Shown piece after piece: positions 27,794 through 35,288 of a DNA stretch of 64,000 bases. Numbering within the stretch: position 1 is the first letter of the stretch; each line of letters starts with the position of its first letter. The DNA comes from an uncultured Prevotellaceae bacterium (GTDB lineage Bacteria; Bacteroidota; Bacteroidia; Bacteroidales; Bacteroidaceae): positions 62,001-126,000 of the forward strand of contig CADADN010000003.1 of NCBI GenBank assembly GCA_902786665.1, read 5' to 3'. Both the position numbers and the translations under genes were made by a program. Below the pieces are notes generated by a model. The model had not been told where the DNA came from. It saw nothing but the letters and a program-made list of their open reading frames with translations, and made no database searches.

Positions 27794-28009
27794 ATGGATA
27801 AAAGGGCTGTTATTCACATCATAGTGGTGCTCATCGTCTCATCGTGTCTGTATATCATCACTGAGTCGTTTCTCATGTCCTTGGGCATCTTGATGATTTT
27901 ATTGCTTATCGACCAACTGCTCATACAATATGACAGTAAGCGCCGTAGGGAATGGGAGGAAAGGCAAAGAAAAGAGAGGGAGGAAGAAATAGAAAACAAT
28001 AACCTTTGA
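27794..28009 (+). CDS. small two-helix membrane protein, unknown function
   Basis: 71 aa: two hydrophobic helices (about 6-22 and 25-45) separated by a short ITESF turn, then a very charged cytosolic tail (KRRREWEERQRKEREEEIE) that should form a helix. No recognised family. It overlaps or abuts the AmgK-RapZ gene (20 bp between the stop and the preferred ATG of that gene), so a shared mRNA and possible physical partnership at the membrane are plausible. Confidence 0.65.
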   Translation: MDKRAVIHIIVVLIVSSCLYIITESFLMSLGILMILLLIDQLLIQYDSKRRREWEERQRKEREEEIENNNL

Positions 28010-28029
28010 GCAACACAGCAACACTTGAA

Positions 28030-29556
28030 ATGGAAGAAATCAAACAACTTTTTGCGCGTACATATGGCGTATGGCCCTTGGAGGTCACTGCTATCACCGG
28101 TGCAGGAAGCAACAGGCTTTATTATAGATTGAAACATCCCGATGGCACTTCGGTGATTGGAGTCAAAGGCACAAGCAGGGAGGAAAACCATGCTTTCATC
28201 TACCTGGCCAGACATTTTGCGGAGAAGAGGTTGCCGGTTCCATCTATTATTGCTGTGAGTGGGGACGAGATGTGTTATTTGCAGCAGGACCTGGGGGCGG
28301 TTTCGCTTTACGATGTCTTACGCTCTGGAAGGGAAGCGGGAGGAAGATACAGTTTGAAACAACAAAAACTATTGGTGGAAACCATACGCCAACTGCCTAG
28401 TATCCAATTCGCTGGAGCACAGGATATGGATTGGAGCATTTGCTATCCACAACCAGAATTCAACGAGGTGAATGTCGTTTTCGACCTCAACTATTTCAAA
28501 TATTGCTTCTTGAAGCCTTCGGGGCTGGATTTCCATGAACTCAAATTGGAAAATGACTTCCACTTGTTTGCCAAAGACCTCGTGGAGGAAACGGTCGATA
28601 CTTTCATGTATCGCGATTTCCAAGCTCGCAATGTGATGCTCGTTGATGGAAAACCAGCTTTCATTGATTTTCAAGGGGGACGAAAAGGACCTTACTATTA
28701 CGACCTTGCATCGTTCCTTTGGCAGGCATCTGCCATATATCCCGACAAATTGAAACGGAGACTCGCATTGGAGTACTATGATGCTCTGAAAAAATACATT
28801 GAAGTGCCTTCAAAACGTCATTTTGCCGACAGACTGTCTCTGTTCGTGCTGTTCAGGACGTTGCAGGTCTTGGGCGCTTATGGCTTCAGAGGTTATTTTG
28901 AGAGAAAGAAGCATTTCATCGACTCCATACCACACGCCATCGCCAACCTTGGGAAAATACTCGATATCAAGAGGTTCCCTTATCCATATCTTATCAGCGT
29001 ATTGAGACAACTTACCCTACTCCCCGCATTCGTGCAGCAGGAACAGGCTAATAAAGTGAAAGTTGACGACAACAATGTTGATAAGACTCAACAACAATAC
29101 GGACCTGCCTCGTTCTCAAAATATGATGGGAAAGGGCCGCTTGTGGTGCGAGTGTTCAGCTTCTCCTACCGCAAGGGTATTCCTAAAGACACGTCTGGAA
29201 ATGGAGGTGGCTATGTTTTTGATTGCCGCTCCACTCACAACCCCGGACGTTATGAGCAATACAAACAGCTTAACGGATTGGACGAACCGGTCATCAGCTT
29301 CCTGGAAGAGGACGGGGAAATCCTGACATTCCTCGAGAGCGTGTACAAGTTGGCAGACGCACACGTTACACGATACATACAGCGTGGATTCACTAGCTTG
29401 ATGTTTGCTTTTGGGTGCACGGGAGGAAGGCATCGTAGTGTCTATTCCGCACAGCATCTGGCTGAACATATACACGAGAAATTCGGCATAGAGGTGCGAG
29501 TGTGCCATCGTGAAATGGGCATAAGCCAAACACTGCAAGCCAACATCAAATATTGA
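28030..29556 (+). CDS. AmgK-like sugar kinase fused to a RapZ C-terminal domain
   Basis: 508 aa from ATG 28030; a TTG at 28006 overlapping the previous stop is an alternative giving 516 aa. Residues 1-330 are an aminoglycoside-phosphotransferase-fold kinase with the catalytic loop YRDFQARN (194-201) and metal Asp D213 in FIDFQGGRKGPYYYDLASF, as in AmgK. AmgK phosphorylates MurNAc/GlcNAc at C1 in cell-wall recycling. Residues 367-508 match the C-terminal domain of RapZ: FSYRKGIP, YVFDCRSTHNPGRY, GLDEPVISFLEED and GCTGGRHRSVY (462-472). In E. coli RapZ this domain binds glucosamine-6-phosphate. The MurU-like gene follows, which supports the pathway. The RapZ N-terminal ATPase domain is absent. 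Confidence 0.85.
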   Translation: MEEIKQLFARTYGVWPLEVTAITGAGSNRLYYRLKHPDGTSVIGVKGTSREENHAFIYLARHFAEKRLPVPSIIAVSGDEMCYLQQDLGAVSLYDVLRSGREAGGRYSLKQQKLLVETIRQLPSIQFAGAQDMDWSICYPQPEFNEVNVVFDLNYFKYCFLKPSGLDFHELKLENDFHLFAKDLVEETVDTFMYRDFQARNVMLVDGKPAFIDFQGGRKGPYYYDLASFLWQASAIYPDKLKRRLALEYYDALKKYIEVPSKRHFADRLSLFVLFRTLQVLGAYGFRGYFERKKHFIDSIPHAIANLGKILDIKRFPYPYLISVLRQLTLLPAFVQQEQANKVKVDDNNVDKTQQQYGPASFSKYDGKGPLVVRVFSFSYRKGIPKDTSGNGGGYVFDCRSTHNPGRYEQYKQLNGLDEPVISFLEEDGEILTFLESVYKLADAHVTRYIQRGFTSLMFAFGCTGGRHRSVYSAQHLAEHIHEKFGIEVRVCHREMGISQTLQANIKY

Positions 29557-29570
29557 TAAGTCATTAGGAT

Positions 29571-29721
29571 GAAGAAGTTATCGAAGTTAAGGAAGTTTTC
29601 ACTACGCTCGAAGTTTTCGACAATACTACACGTGTAGTGATCTCAACACCAAGGCTACCACACCAATAATTACTCCTAATATTATAAATTGTAAATTGTT
29701 AATTATTAATTATTAATTAAA
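29571..29721 (+). other. intergenic region with GAAGTT run, palindrome and AT-rich leader
   Basis: GAAGTT recurs at 9-bp spacing (29571-29600) and again near 29610. This is the only short array in the window whose pyrimidine strand is the minus strand. A perfect 14-bp palindrome, ACTACACGTGTAGT, spans 29625-29638. The last 40 bp before the MurU-like ATG is TTAATTA-type 7-bp repeats. Confidence 0.7.
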
Positions 29722-30480
29722 ATGAGGCAAGCCATGATTTTTGCCGCCGGGCTGGGCACACGTCTGCGACCTCTTACCGACCATATGCCCAAAGCAATGG
29801 TGAGGGTGGGGGAGCATCCGCTACTGTGGCATGTCATCATGAAGCTGAAACAGGCGGGGGTCGAACGGATGGTGGTCAATGTGCACCATTTCGCTGAACA
29901 AATCGAAGATTATCTAAAAGCAAACGATAATTTCGAACTCGACATACGTATCAGCGATGAACGTGAAATGTTGCTTGAGACGGGAGGCGGCATCAGAAAA
30001 GCCTTGCCGCTTCTTGATCCTGATTCACCGGTGCTGATACACAACGTGGACATTTTGAGCAATGTAGACCTTGCCGGTTTTTACCAGGATGGTGAGGTAA
30101 GTGATGCGGAGGCATGTCTGCTGGTGAGCAGGAGAAAAACCAAGCGATACCTCCTTTTCGATGAAAACCATCGGATGAGGGGATGGACAAATATACAAAC
30201 AGGAGAAGTCAAACCTTCTCAAGAAATACTTGAAGCAAAGCCTCTGGAAAAACTCGCCTTCAGTGGAATACATTTATTGAAACCATCTCTCTTCCCCTTG
30301 CTTGAGGCTTGGCCTCAGCGCTTCCCCATCATGGATTTCTATATTCAGAATTGTGGGCAACACTACTTTGAGGGTAAGGAAAATACCGACCTGCAATTGA
30401 TTGATGTAGGGAAAATCGACATCCTTGAAGAGGTTGACAAATGGATCTCACGACAAAAGAAAAAGTTATCTTATCTATAA
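29722..30480 (+). CDS. murU: nucleotidyltransferase, MurU-like (MurNAc-1-P uridylyltransferase)
   Basis: 252-aa sugar-1-phosphate nucleotidyltransferase: signature IFAAGLGTRLRPLTDHMPKAMV (5-26), ETGGGIRKAL near 91-100, Mg-binding Asp in LIHNVDILSN near 113. Its short length, without hexapeptide repeats, fits MurU rather than GlmU or RmlA. With the AmgK-like kinase it would turn recycled MurNAc into UDP-MurNAc, bypassing de novo synthesis and the fosfomycin target MurA. The symbol is an assignment from context; other NDP-sugar substrates are possible. Confidence 0.75.
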   Translation: MRQAMIFAAGLGTRLRPLTDHMPKAMVRVGEHPLLWHVIMKLKQAGVERMVVNVHHFAEQIEDYLKANDNFELDIRISDEREMLLETGGGIRKALPLLDPDSPVLIHNVDILSNVDLAGFYQDGEVSDAEACLLVSRRKTKRYLLFDENHRMRGWTNIQTGEVKPSQEILEAKPLEKLAFSGIHLLKPSLFPLLEAWPQRFPIMDFYIQNCGQHYFEGKENTDLQLIDVGKIDILEEVDKWISRQKKKLSYL

Positions 30481-30504
30481 TATTCATTTCCATACATACC
30501 AACC

Positions 30505-32049
30505 ATGCAACAAAAAATCATCATTCTTGACTTTGGATCGCAGACCACCCAACTGATTGGAAGGCGTGTTCGTGAATTGGACACATTCTGTGAAATCTTG
30601 CCTTACAACAAGTTTCCTGAAAATGACCCCTCAGTCATTGGCGTCATCCTTAGTGGATCTCCTTATTCTGTACATGACCCGAAGGCGTTCAAAACAAATC
30701 TTTCATTATACGTGGGAAAAGTCCCTGTTCTCGGAATATGCTATGGAGCACAGTTCATCGCTCATTCCAATGGGGGGAAGGTGGAGAAGACTAACACACG
30801 AGAATATGGAAGGGCAAAACTCACATCCATCGATAACGGAAACCCTCTTTTCAAGGGATTTGAACAAGATTCTCAGGTGTGGATGAGCCATGGAGACACT
30901 ATAACGGCCATTCCTTCCGACTGCAAGGCTATCGCATCCACGGAAGACGTGAAATATGCGGCATACGCCAGCGAGGCACAACCCTTGTGGGCTGTGCAGT
31001 TCCACCCCGAGGTGTTCCATACCTTGCAGGGAAAACAACTGTTGCGCAACTTCGTGGTCGACATTTGTGGGAGCAAACAGGAATGGAGCCCCGCATCTTT
31101 TGTAGAAACCACAGTCGAGGAACTCAAGAGCCAGTTGGGTGACGATAGGGTCATACTTGGGCTCAGTGGGGGGGTGGACTCCTCGGTTTGCGCCACGTTG
31201 CTCAATCGTGCCATTGGCGACAGGCTCACATGCATCTTCGTGGACCATGGAATGCTTAGGAAAAATGAATTCCAAAAGGTGATGGATGCTTACAGGGGGC
31301 TTGGTCTCAATGTCGTGGGGGTGGATGCCAGCGAGAAATTCTTCAACGACTTGAAAGGGGTCGTGGATCCTGAGCAGAAACGTAAGATTATTGGGCGGGA
31401 TTTCGTGGAGGTGTTCAATGCCGAGGCGAAGAAAATCACCGACGCAAAATGGTTGGCACAGGGCACCATCTACCCCGACCGAATAGAGAGCCTCAGCATC
31501 ACGGGAATGGTTATCAAGAGCCATCATAATGTGGGGGGGCTTCCAAAAGAGATGCATCTGCAACTATGCGAACCCCTTAAATGGTTGTTCAAGGATGAGG
31601 TCAGACGTGTGGGATATCAGTTGGGCATGCCGGAGCGTCTCATCAAGCGACACCCGTTCCCGGGACCGGGACTCGCCGTGCGAATACTCGGCGACATCAC
31701 GCCGGAGAAAGTGCGCATACTACAGGATGCCGATGACATCTATATCGAGTCCATGCTAAATTACGTTTGTGAGGACGGAGAACTGCTTTATGACAAGGTG
31801 TGGCAGGCGGGTGCCGTTCTGCTCTCCACCATCCGAAGCGTGGGGGTGATGGGCGACGAGCGCACTTATGAGCATCCTGTGGCACTTAGGGCAGTGACAA
31901 GCACTGATGCCATGACTGCCGACTGGGCGCATCTCCCATACGATTTCATGGCGAAGGTCTCCAATGAAATCATCAACAAGGTGAAAGGCGTCAACCGCGT
32001 ATGCTACGACATCTCATCAAAACCACCTTCAACCATCGAGTGGGAATAG
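30505..32049 (+). CDS. guaA: GMP synthase (glutamine-hydrolysing)
   Basis: Amidates XMP to GMP using glutamine and ATP. 514 aa. The class I amidotransferase domain has nucleophile C79 (VLGICYGAQ) and H167/E169 (FHPEV). The PP-loop SGGVDSS sits at 221-227, and the C-terminal dimerisation domain ends KPPSTIEWE, which is conserved in the family. It starts 24 bp after the MurU-like gene with no riboswitch-sized leader, so it is likely read through from the salvage operon. Confidence 0.97.
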   Translation: MQQKIIILDFGSQTTQLIGRRVRELDTFCEILPYNKFPENDPSVIGVILSGSPYSVHDPKAFKTNLSLYVGKVPVLGICYGAQFIAHSNGGKVEKTNTREYGRAKLTSIDNGNPLFKGFEQDSQVWMSHGDTITAIPSDCKAIASTEDVKYAAYASEAQPLWAVQFHPEVFHTLQGKQLLRNFVVDICGSKQEWSPASFVETTVEELKSQLGDDRVILGLSGGVDSSVCATLLNRAIGDRLTCIFVDHGMLRKNEFQKVMDAYRGLGLNVVGVDASEKFFNDLKGVVDPEQKRKIIGRDFVEVFNAEAKKITDAKWLAQGTIYPDRIESLSITGMVIKSHHNVGGLPKEMHLQLCEPLKWLFKDEVRRVGYQLGMPERLIKRHPFPGPGLAVRILGDITPEKVRILQDADDIYIESMLNYVCEDGELLYDKVWQAGAVLLSTIRSVGVMGDERTYEHPVALRAVTSTDAMTADWAHLPYDFMAKVSNEIINKVKGVNRVCYDISSKPPSTIEWE

Positions 32050-32120
32050 GATGAAATTTGTAATCTTTTAAAGATGAAAAAAGTAATCTTTCAATAACGA
32101 TTCGGTTTTAGGAGGCTGGT

Positions 32121-32200
32121 TCCTCCAGATTCCCTGGATTGCCTATAGCCTCCTAAAACTTCCTATTCCCTCCTAAGACCTCCTGTTCCTTCCTAAAACC
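32121..32200 (+). repeat. 10-bp tandem array (TCCTAAAACN type)
   Basis: Eight decamers in register (TCCTCCAGAT, TCCCTGGATT, GCCTATAGCC, TCCTAAAACT, TCCTATTCCC, TCCTAAGACC, TCCTGTTCCT, TCCTAAAACC). The first three are degenerate. They fill most of the gap between guaA and the next gene. Confidence 0.85.
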
Positions 32201-32219
32201 TTCAATAATATCAATCACC

Positions 32220-33440
32220 ATGTCACAAGAAATAGCAATCTACACTCTCACATCACGACTGCACGACGAACAGTCCGTGGCGGCAGTCACTGCAGAATTC
32301 TTGAACAGCCTGGGGCTGGCCCATACGTTGCAAGGAGCCGATTTCAGCACTTATGGCACCCATCCTCTCGACCTCATCTATGTTCGCACGGGTGGGACGG
32401 AAGGCATTTTCAAGAAATTATTGCCGCTACTGCAAAAGAATTCAAATCGTCCTTTCTTCCTTCTCACATCGGGGAAAAGCAATTCACTTGCCGCTTCTAT
32501 GGAAATCTTGTCCTATCTCCATCAGGTAGGGGGCAGAGGGGAAATCATCCATGGCAACACTGAATTTGTAAAACAAAGGATAGCATCGTTGCTGAAAGTC
32601 GAAAAGGCTTTACGGCAATTGAATGGATGCCGCCTTGGCGTAATCGGGAAACCCTCTGACTGGCTCATTGCAAGCAAGGCCGATTCTGATGCAATAAAAC
32701 AAAGATTGGGGGTGGAGTTGGTCGACATCCCCATGCAAGCACTGATGGAGGCCATCAATGAGGCGCCCTTGGAGCCGGCTTCTGTCAAGTGTGCATTGCC
32801 AGCAGTCAATCAAGCCCTTCCTGGCGCTTTCCAAATCTTGAAAGGATTGGAAAAAGTCATCAAGGATTACAACATCCAAGGGTTTACGTTAAGGTGTTTT
32901 GACTTGTTGGAGGCTATTCACAATACGGGATGCCTTGCTCTTGCATCCCTCAATGCAGACGTTGTGGCTTCATGCGAAGGTGATGTGCCGGCCATGCTTT
33001 CCATGTGCATCGCCCGACAACTCGTCGGCGTGTCGGGGTTTCAGGCAAATCCATCACGCATAGATGTTTCAACAGGGGAGATGGTGCTCGCTCATTGCAC
33101 CATACCTTTTAATATGGTGGAAGACTACGAACTCGACACTCATTTCGAGTCGGGCATCGGCGTGGGAATACAAGGGCGCATGCAACCTGGACCTGTGACC
33201 ATTTTCAAGGTTTCCGGAGACCTTTCGCGAGTGTTTATCGCAGAAGGAACGCTTGTGGAAAACTTGTCGCATCAAGACCTTTGCCGCACACAACAACTCA
33301 TCCGGTTGAATGATGCTTCGCAATGCCGGTATTTCCTTACCAATCCCATCGGAAATCATCATATCGTCTTACCTGGCCATCATCAAGCGTTGTTGGAGGA
33401 TTTTTTCATCCAAATAGATAAAATCACTCCCCAATCATAA
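32220..33440 (+). CDS. L-fucose/arabinose-isomerase-fold protein
   Basis: 406 aa, resembling the fucose isomerase-like family (FucI/AraA fold). N-terminal alpha/beta domain (IAIYTLTSRLHDEQSVAAV; DLIYVRTGGTEG), a central domain, and C-terminal residues that could bind a metal: CEGDVPAMLSMCIARQL, VLAHCTIPFN and the ending GNHHIVLPGHH. A true FucI is nearly 600 aa, so this is the shorter and poorly characterised branch. A role in interconverting an aldose and ketose is plausible, but no substrate can be named. Flanked by decamer arrays on both sides. Confidence 0.65.
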   Translation: MSQEIAIYTLTSRLHDEQSVAAVTAEFLNSLGLAHTLQGADFSTYGTHPLDLIYVRTGGTEGIFKKLLPLLQKNSNRPFFLLTSGKSNSLAASMEILSYLHQVGGRGEIIHGNTEFVKQRIASLLKVEKALRQLNGCRLGVIGKPSDWLIASKADSDAIKQRLGVELVDIPMQALMEAINEAPLEPASVKCALPAVNQALPGAFQILKGLEKVIKDYNIQGFTLRCFDLLEAIHNTGCLALASLNADVVASCEGDVPAMLSMCIARQLVGVSGFQANPSRIDVSTGEMVLAHCTIPFNMVEDYELDTHFESGIGVGIQGRMQPGPVTIFKVSGDLSRVFIAEGTLVENLSHQDLCRTQQLIRLNDASQCRYFLTNPIGNHHIVLPGHHQALLEDFFIQIDKITPQS

Positions 33441-33450
33441 TCCCAATATT

Positions 33451-33497
33451 TTCCTGTTTCCTCCTATTCTCTCCTAAAACCTCCTTTCCCCTCCTAT
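33451..33497 (+). repeat. 10-bp tandem array (CTCCTNNNNN type) ending at a start codon
   Basis: Decamers TTCCTGTTTC, CTCCTATTCT, CTCCTAAAAC, CTCCTTTCCC and CTCCTAT run directly into the ATG at 33498, so the array is the whole 5' leader next to the HAD gene. Confidence 0.85.
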
Positions 33498-34211
33498 ATG
33501 AAAACCAAGCTGATCATATTCGATTTCGATGGAACCTTGGGCGATACCCGACGGAATATCGTCACTACTATGCAGATGACTATTGCAGAGCTGAAACTGC
33601 CGACTCGAAGTGATGACGAATGTGCCTCCACCATAGGACTGCCTCTTGCAGGATGCTTCAAGGCGCTTTTTCCTGACTTGAGGGATGAAGAAATCCAATG
33701 TTGTGCGGATACTTACAGGAGGATTTTTGATGAGAATCTAAAGGCCATTATCCCACAGCCTTTCCCAAAGGTCGCGGAAACCTTGTTCGCTTTGAAGAAG
33801 AAGGGATTCACGCTCACTATCGCATCGTCACGTTCCAAAGCCTCATTGGTGGAACTTGTCAGGGATATGGGAATATCGGATTGTTTCTCTTTGCTCATCG
33901 GAGCAAACGACGTGGAGAATGCAAAGCCAAACCCGGAGCCTGTCCTCAAAACGATTGAAATGCTCAATCAATTGTTGAGCAAGTGTTTGATAGACGAAAG
34001 GCAAGCGTTGGAGCAAGGAGACATACTCCATTTCAAAACCGGTCAAGCACTCGTCGTTGGAGATATGGCTGTTGACATCCTGATGGGTGCCAATGCTGGC
34101 GCAAAAACGTGCGGAGTGACATGGGGTAACGGAAGCAGGGAAGAACTTCAGCAGGCTGGAGCCGACTACCTCATTGACAATATGGATGAACTCTTGGAGA
34201 TGATTTCCTGA
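33498..34211 (+). CDS. HAD-superfamily phosphatase (phosphoglycolate-phosphatase-like)
   Basis: 237 aa. Motif I FDFDGTLGDTRRN (9-21), motif II TIASSRSKA near 112, motif III KPNPEPVL near 151, motif IV VVGDMAVDILMGANAGAKTCGVTWGNGSREEL near 185. The helical cap lies between motifs I and II, as in Gph. Removes phosphate from a small metabolite in the cytosol. An unusually long stretch between motifs III and IV (LLSKCLIDERQALEQGDILHFKTGQ) distinguishes it from standard Gph. Confidence 0.85.
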   Translation: MKTKLIIFDFDGTLGDTRRNIVTTMQMTIAELKLPTRSDDECASTIGLPLAGCFKALFPDLRDEEIQCCADTYRRIFDENLKAIIPQPFPKVAETLFALKKKGFTLTIASSRSKASLVELVRDMGISDCFSLLIGANDVENAKPNPEPVLKTIEMLNQLLSKCLIDERQALEQGDILHFKTGQALVVGDMAVDILMGANAGAKTCGVTWGNGSREELQQAGADYLIDNMDELLEMIS

Positions 34212-34300
34212 TAGGGATTGGTTGATATAACTCAACTTGCGCAAGAGGAAAATGTGACGTGAAGATGGTTTTAATGAAGTATGGATTGCTGCATTGTATC

Positions 34301-34475
34301 CCAAAATGGCACCACGCAATCATATCTAAATTGGCATTACGCGAACATATCCAAAATGGCACCACGCAATCATATCTAAATTGACATTACGCGAACATAT
34401 ACAAAATGGCACTATGCGAACATATACAAAATGGCACTATGCGAACATATACAAAATGGCACTATGCGAACATAT
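34301..34475 (+). repeat. 25-bp tandem repeat, 7 units
   Basis: Seven exact-length 25-bp units begin at 34301, 34326, 34351, 34376, 34401, 34426 and 34451. Units 1 and 3 are identical, units 2 and 4 differ by one base, and units 5-7 are identical. Each unit contains AAAATGGCAC-like and GAACATAT-like cores. There is no protein-coding signal. Confidence 0.95.
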
Positions 34476-34586
34476 GTCCCTTTAACTCCCCTTTAACTCC
34501 CTTTTAACTTCTCTTTAACTCCTAAAAATCTCCCCTTTAACTCCCCTTTAACTCCCTTTTAACTTCTCTTTAACTCCTAAAAAAAC
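34476..34586 (+). repeat. 10-bp TTTAACTCC array with internal duplication
   Basis: CCCTTTAACT-type decamers. A block of about 45 bp ending in CTCCTAAAAA is present twice in a row. The pyrimidine-rich strand is the + strand. Confidence 0.9.
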
Positions 34587-34597
34587 TTCCCTTCAAC

Positions 34598-35263
34598 TTG
34601 AAAACAAAGCAGATTACATTAGCCAATGCTGATGGACTGATAAGACGACTTTACGAAACGGCATTTCCTGAAGGAGAACAGATTCCTTGGGATGACCTCA
34701 TGCGCCTCGTCGAGGATATGCCGCTCGATTTTACCGCATATTATGATGATGAAGAGGTGATGGAGCAGCGAGAGCAAAGCCAAGCTTGCTTGGAACTTGC
34801 CGAGTCGCGACAGAACTCGACCGAAGGTCGATTCATTGGGTTCACCATCGTCTATCTCAGACCGTCATACAATTGGTTCTGGTACTTTGCTGTCAGGGAG
34901 GAACTGCGAGGAAAAGGCTTTGGACAACAAATCCTGACACTGTTGATAGAGCGTTATAAAGAGCAAACTTGTGTGCTGGATATGGAAGCCGTAGAGCAAC
35001 AAATACCTTCAAAAAGGCTTGAAAGATTAAATGTCGATGGGCTGTCTGATTCTCAAATCTTGAACAATCTGGAACAGCGGAAACGTCGCCATGCCTTCTA
35101 TCTTCGCAACGGTTTTCGTGACACTTGTCTCTATCGCACCTACAACGATATCACCATGACCATCATGATGAGGGGGGAAGGTACGTTTACAATGAAGGAT
35201 TGGGACAAGTTGGTTGGTGAATTGAAAAGGTTTTGGTGGCCGGATGATATCTCGGAAAGCTAA
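34598..35263 (+). CDS. GNAT N-acetyltransferase carrying an in-frame repeat insert
   Basis: 221 aa from a TTG start immediately after the array; no ATG gives an intact first strand, so TTG is preferred. The acetyl-CoA loop is VREELRGKGFGQQIL (about 105-119). Residues 52-76 (from VMEQREQSQACL to NSTEGR) form an insertion between what should be adjacent strands, FTAYYDDEE and FIGFTIVY. The inserted DNA matches the palindromic element duplicated at 43951-44106. The acceptor substrate is unknown. The insert lies in a hairpin turn away from the acetyl-CoA loop, so activity could be kept. Confidence 0.8.
   Translation: MKTKQITLANADGLIRRLYETAFPEGEQIPWDDLMRLVEDMPLDFTAYYDDEEVMEQREQSQACLELAESRQNSTEGRFIGFTIVYLRPSYNWFWYFAVREELRGKGFGQQILTLLIERYKEQTCVLDMEAVEQQIPSKRLERLNVDGLSDSQILNNLEQRKRRHAFYLRNGFRDTCLYRTYNDITMTIMMRGEGTFTMKDWDKLVGELKRFWWPDDISES
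34769..34805 (+). repeat. palindromic element inside the GNAT coding sequence
   Basis: CGAGAGCAAAGCCAAGCTTG continuing CTTGG, then GCCGAGT, matches the core of the element at 43951-44106 with few changes, in the same reading frame (REQSQACL). Confidence 0.75.
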
Positions 35264-35288
35264 GTGCTTTTCAAGCAGACACACCGTT

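Larger units (their letters stand above)
34229..34597 (+). other. composite intergenic element A
   Basis: The order is: a conserved segment CAACTTGCGCAAG-(GAGGAAAATG)-TGAAGATGGTTTTAATGAAGTATGG (34233-34282), a 25-bp tandem repeat (34301-34475), then TTTAACTCC decamers (34476-34586) up to the GNAT start. Related segments in the same order occur before the genes at 46403, 59918 and 60642. No gene is contained. Confidence 0.75.

Noticed and set aside
30481-30504. Purine riboswitch before guaA
   Set aside because: Only 24 bp separate guaA from the previous gene, too short for an aptamer.
34301-34475. 25-bp repeats as a CRISPR array
   Set aside because: Units are directly adjacent with no unique spacers, and no cas genes are present.
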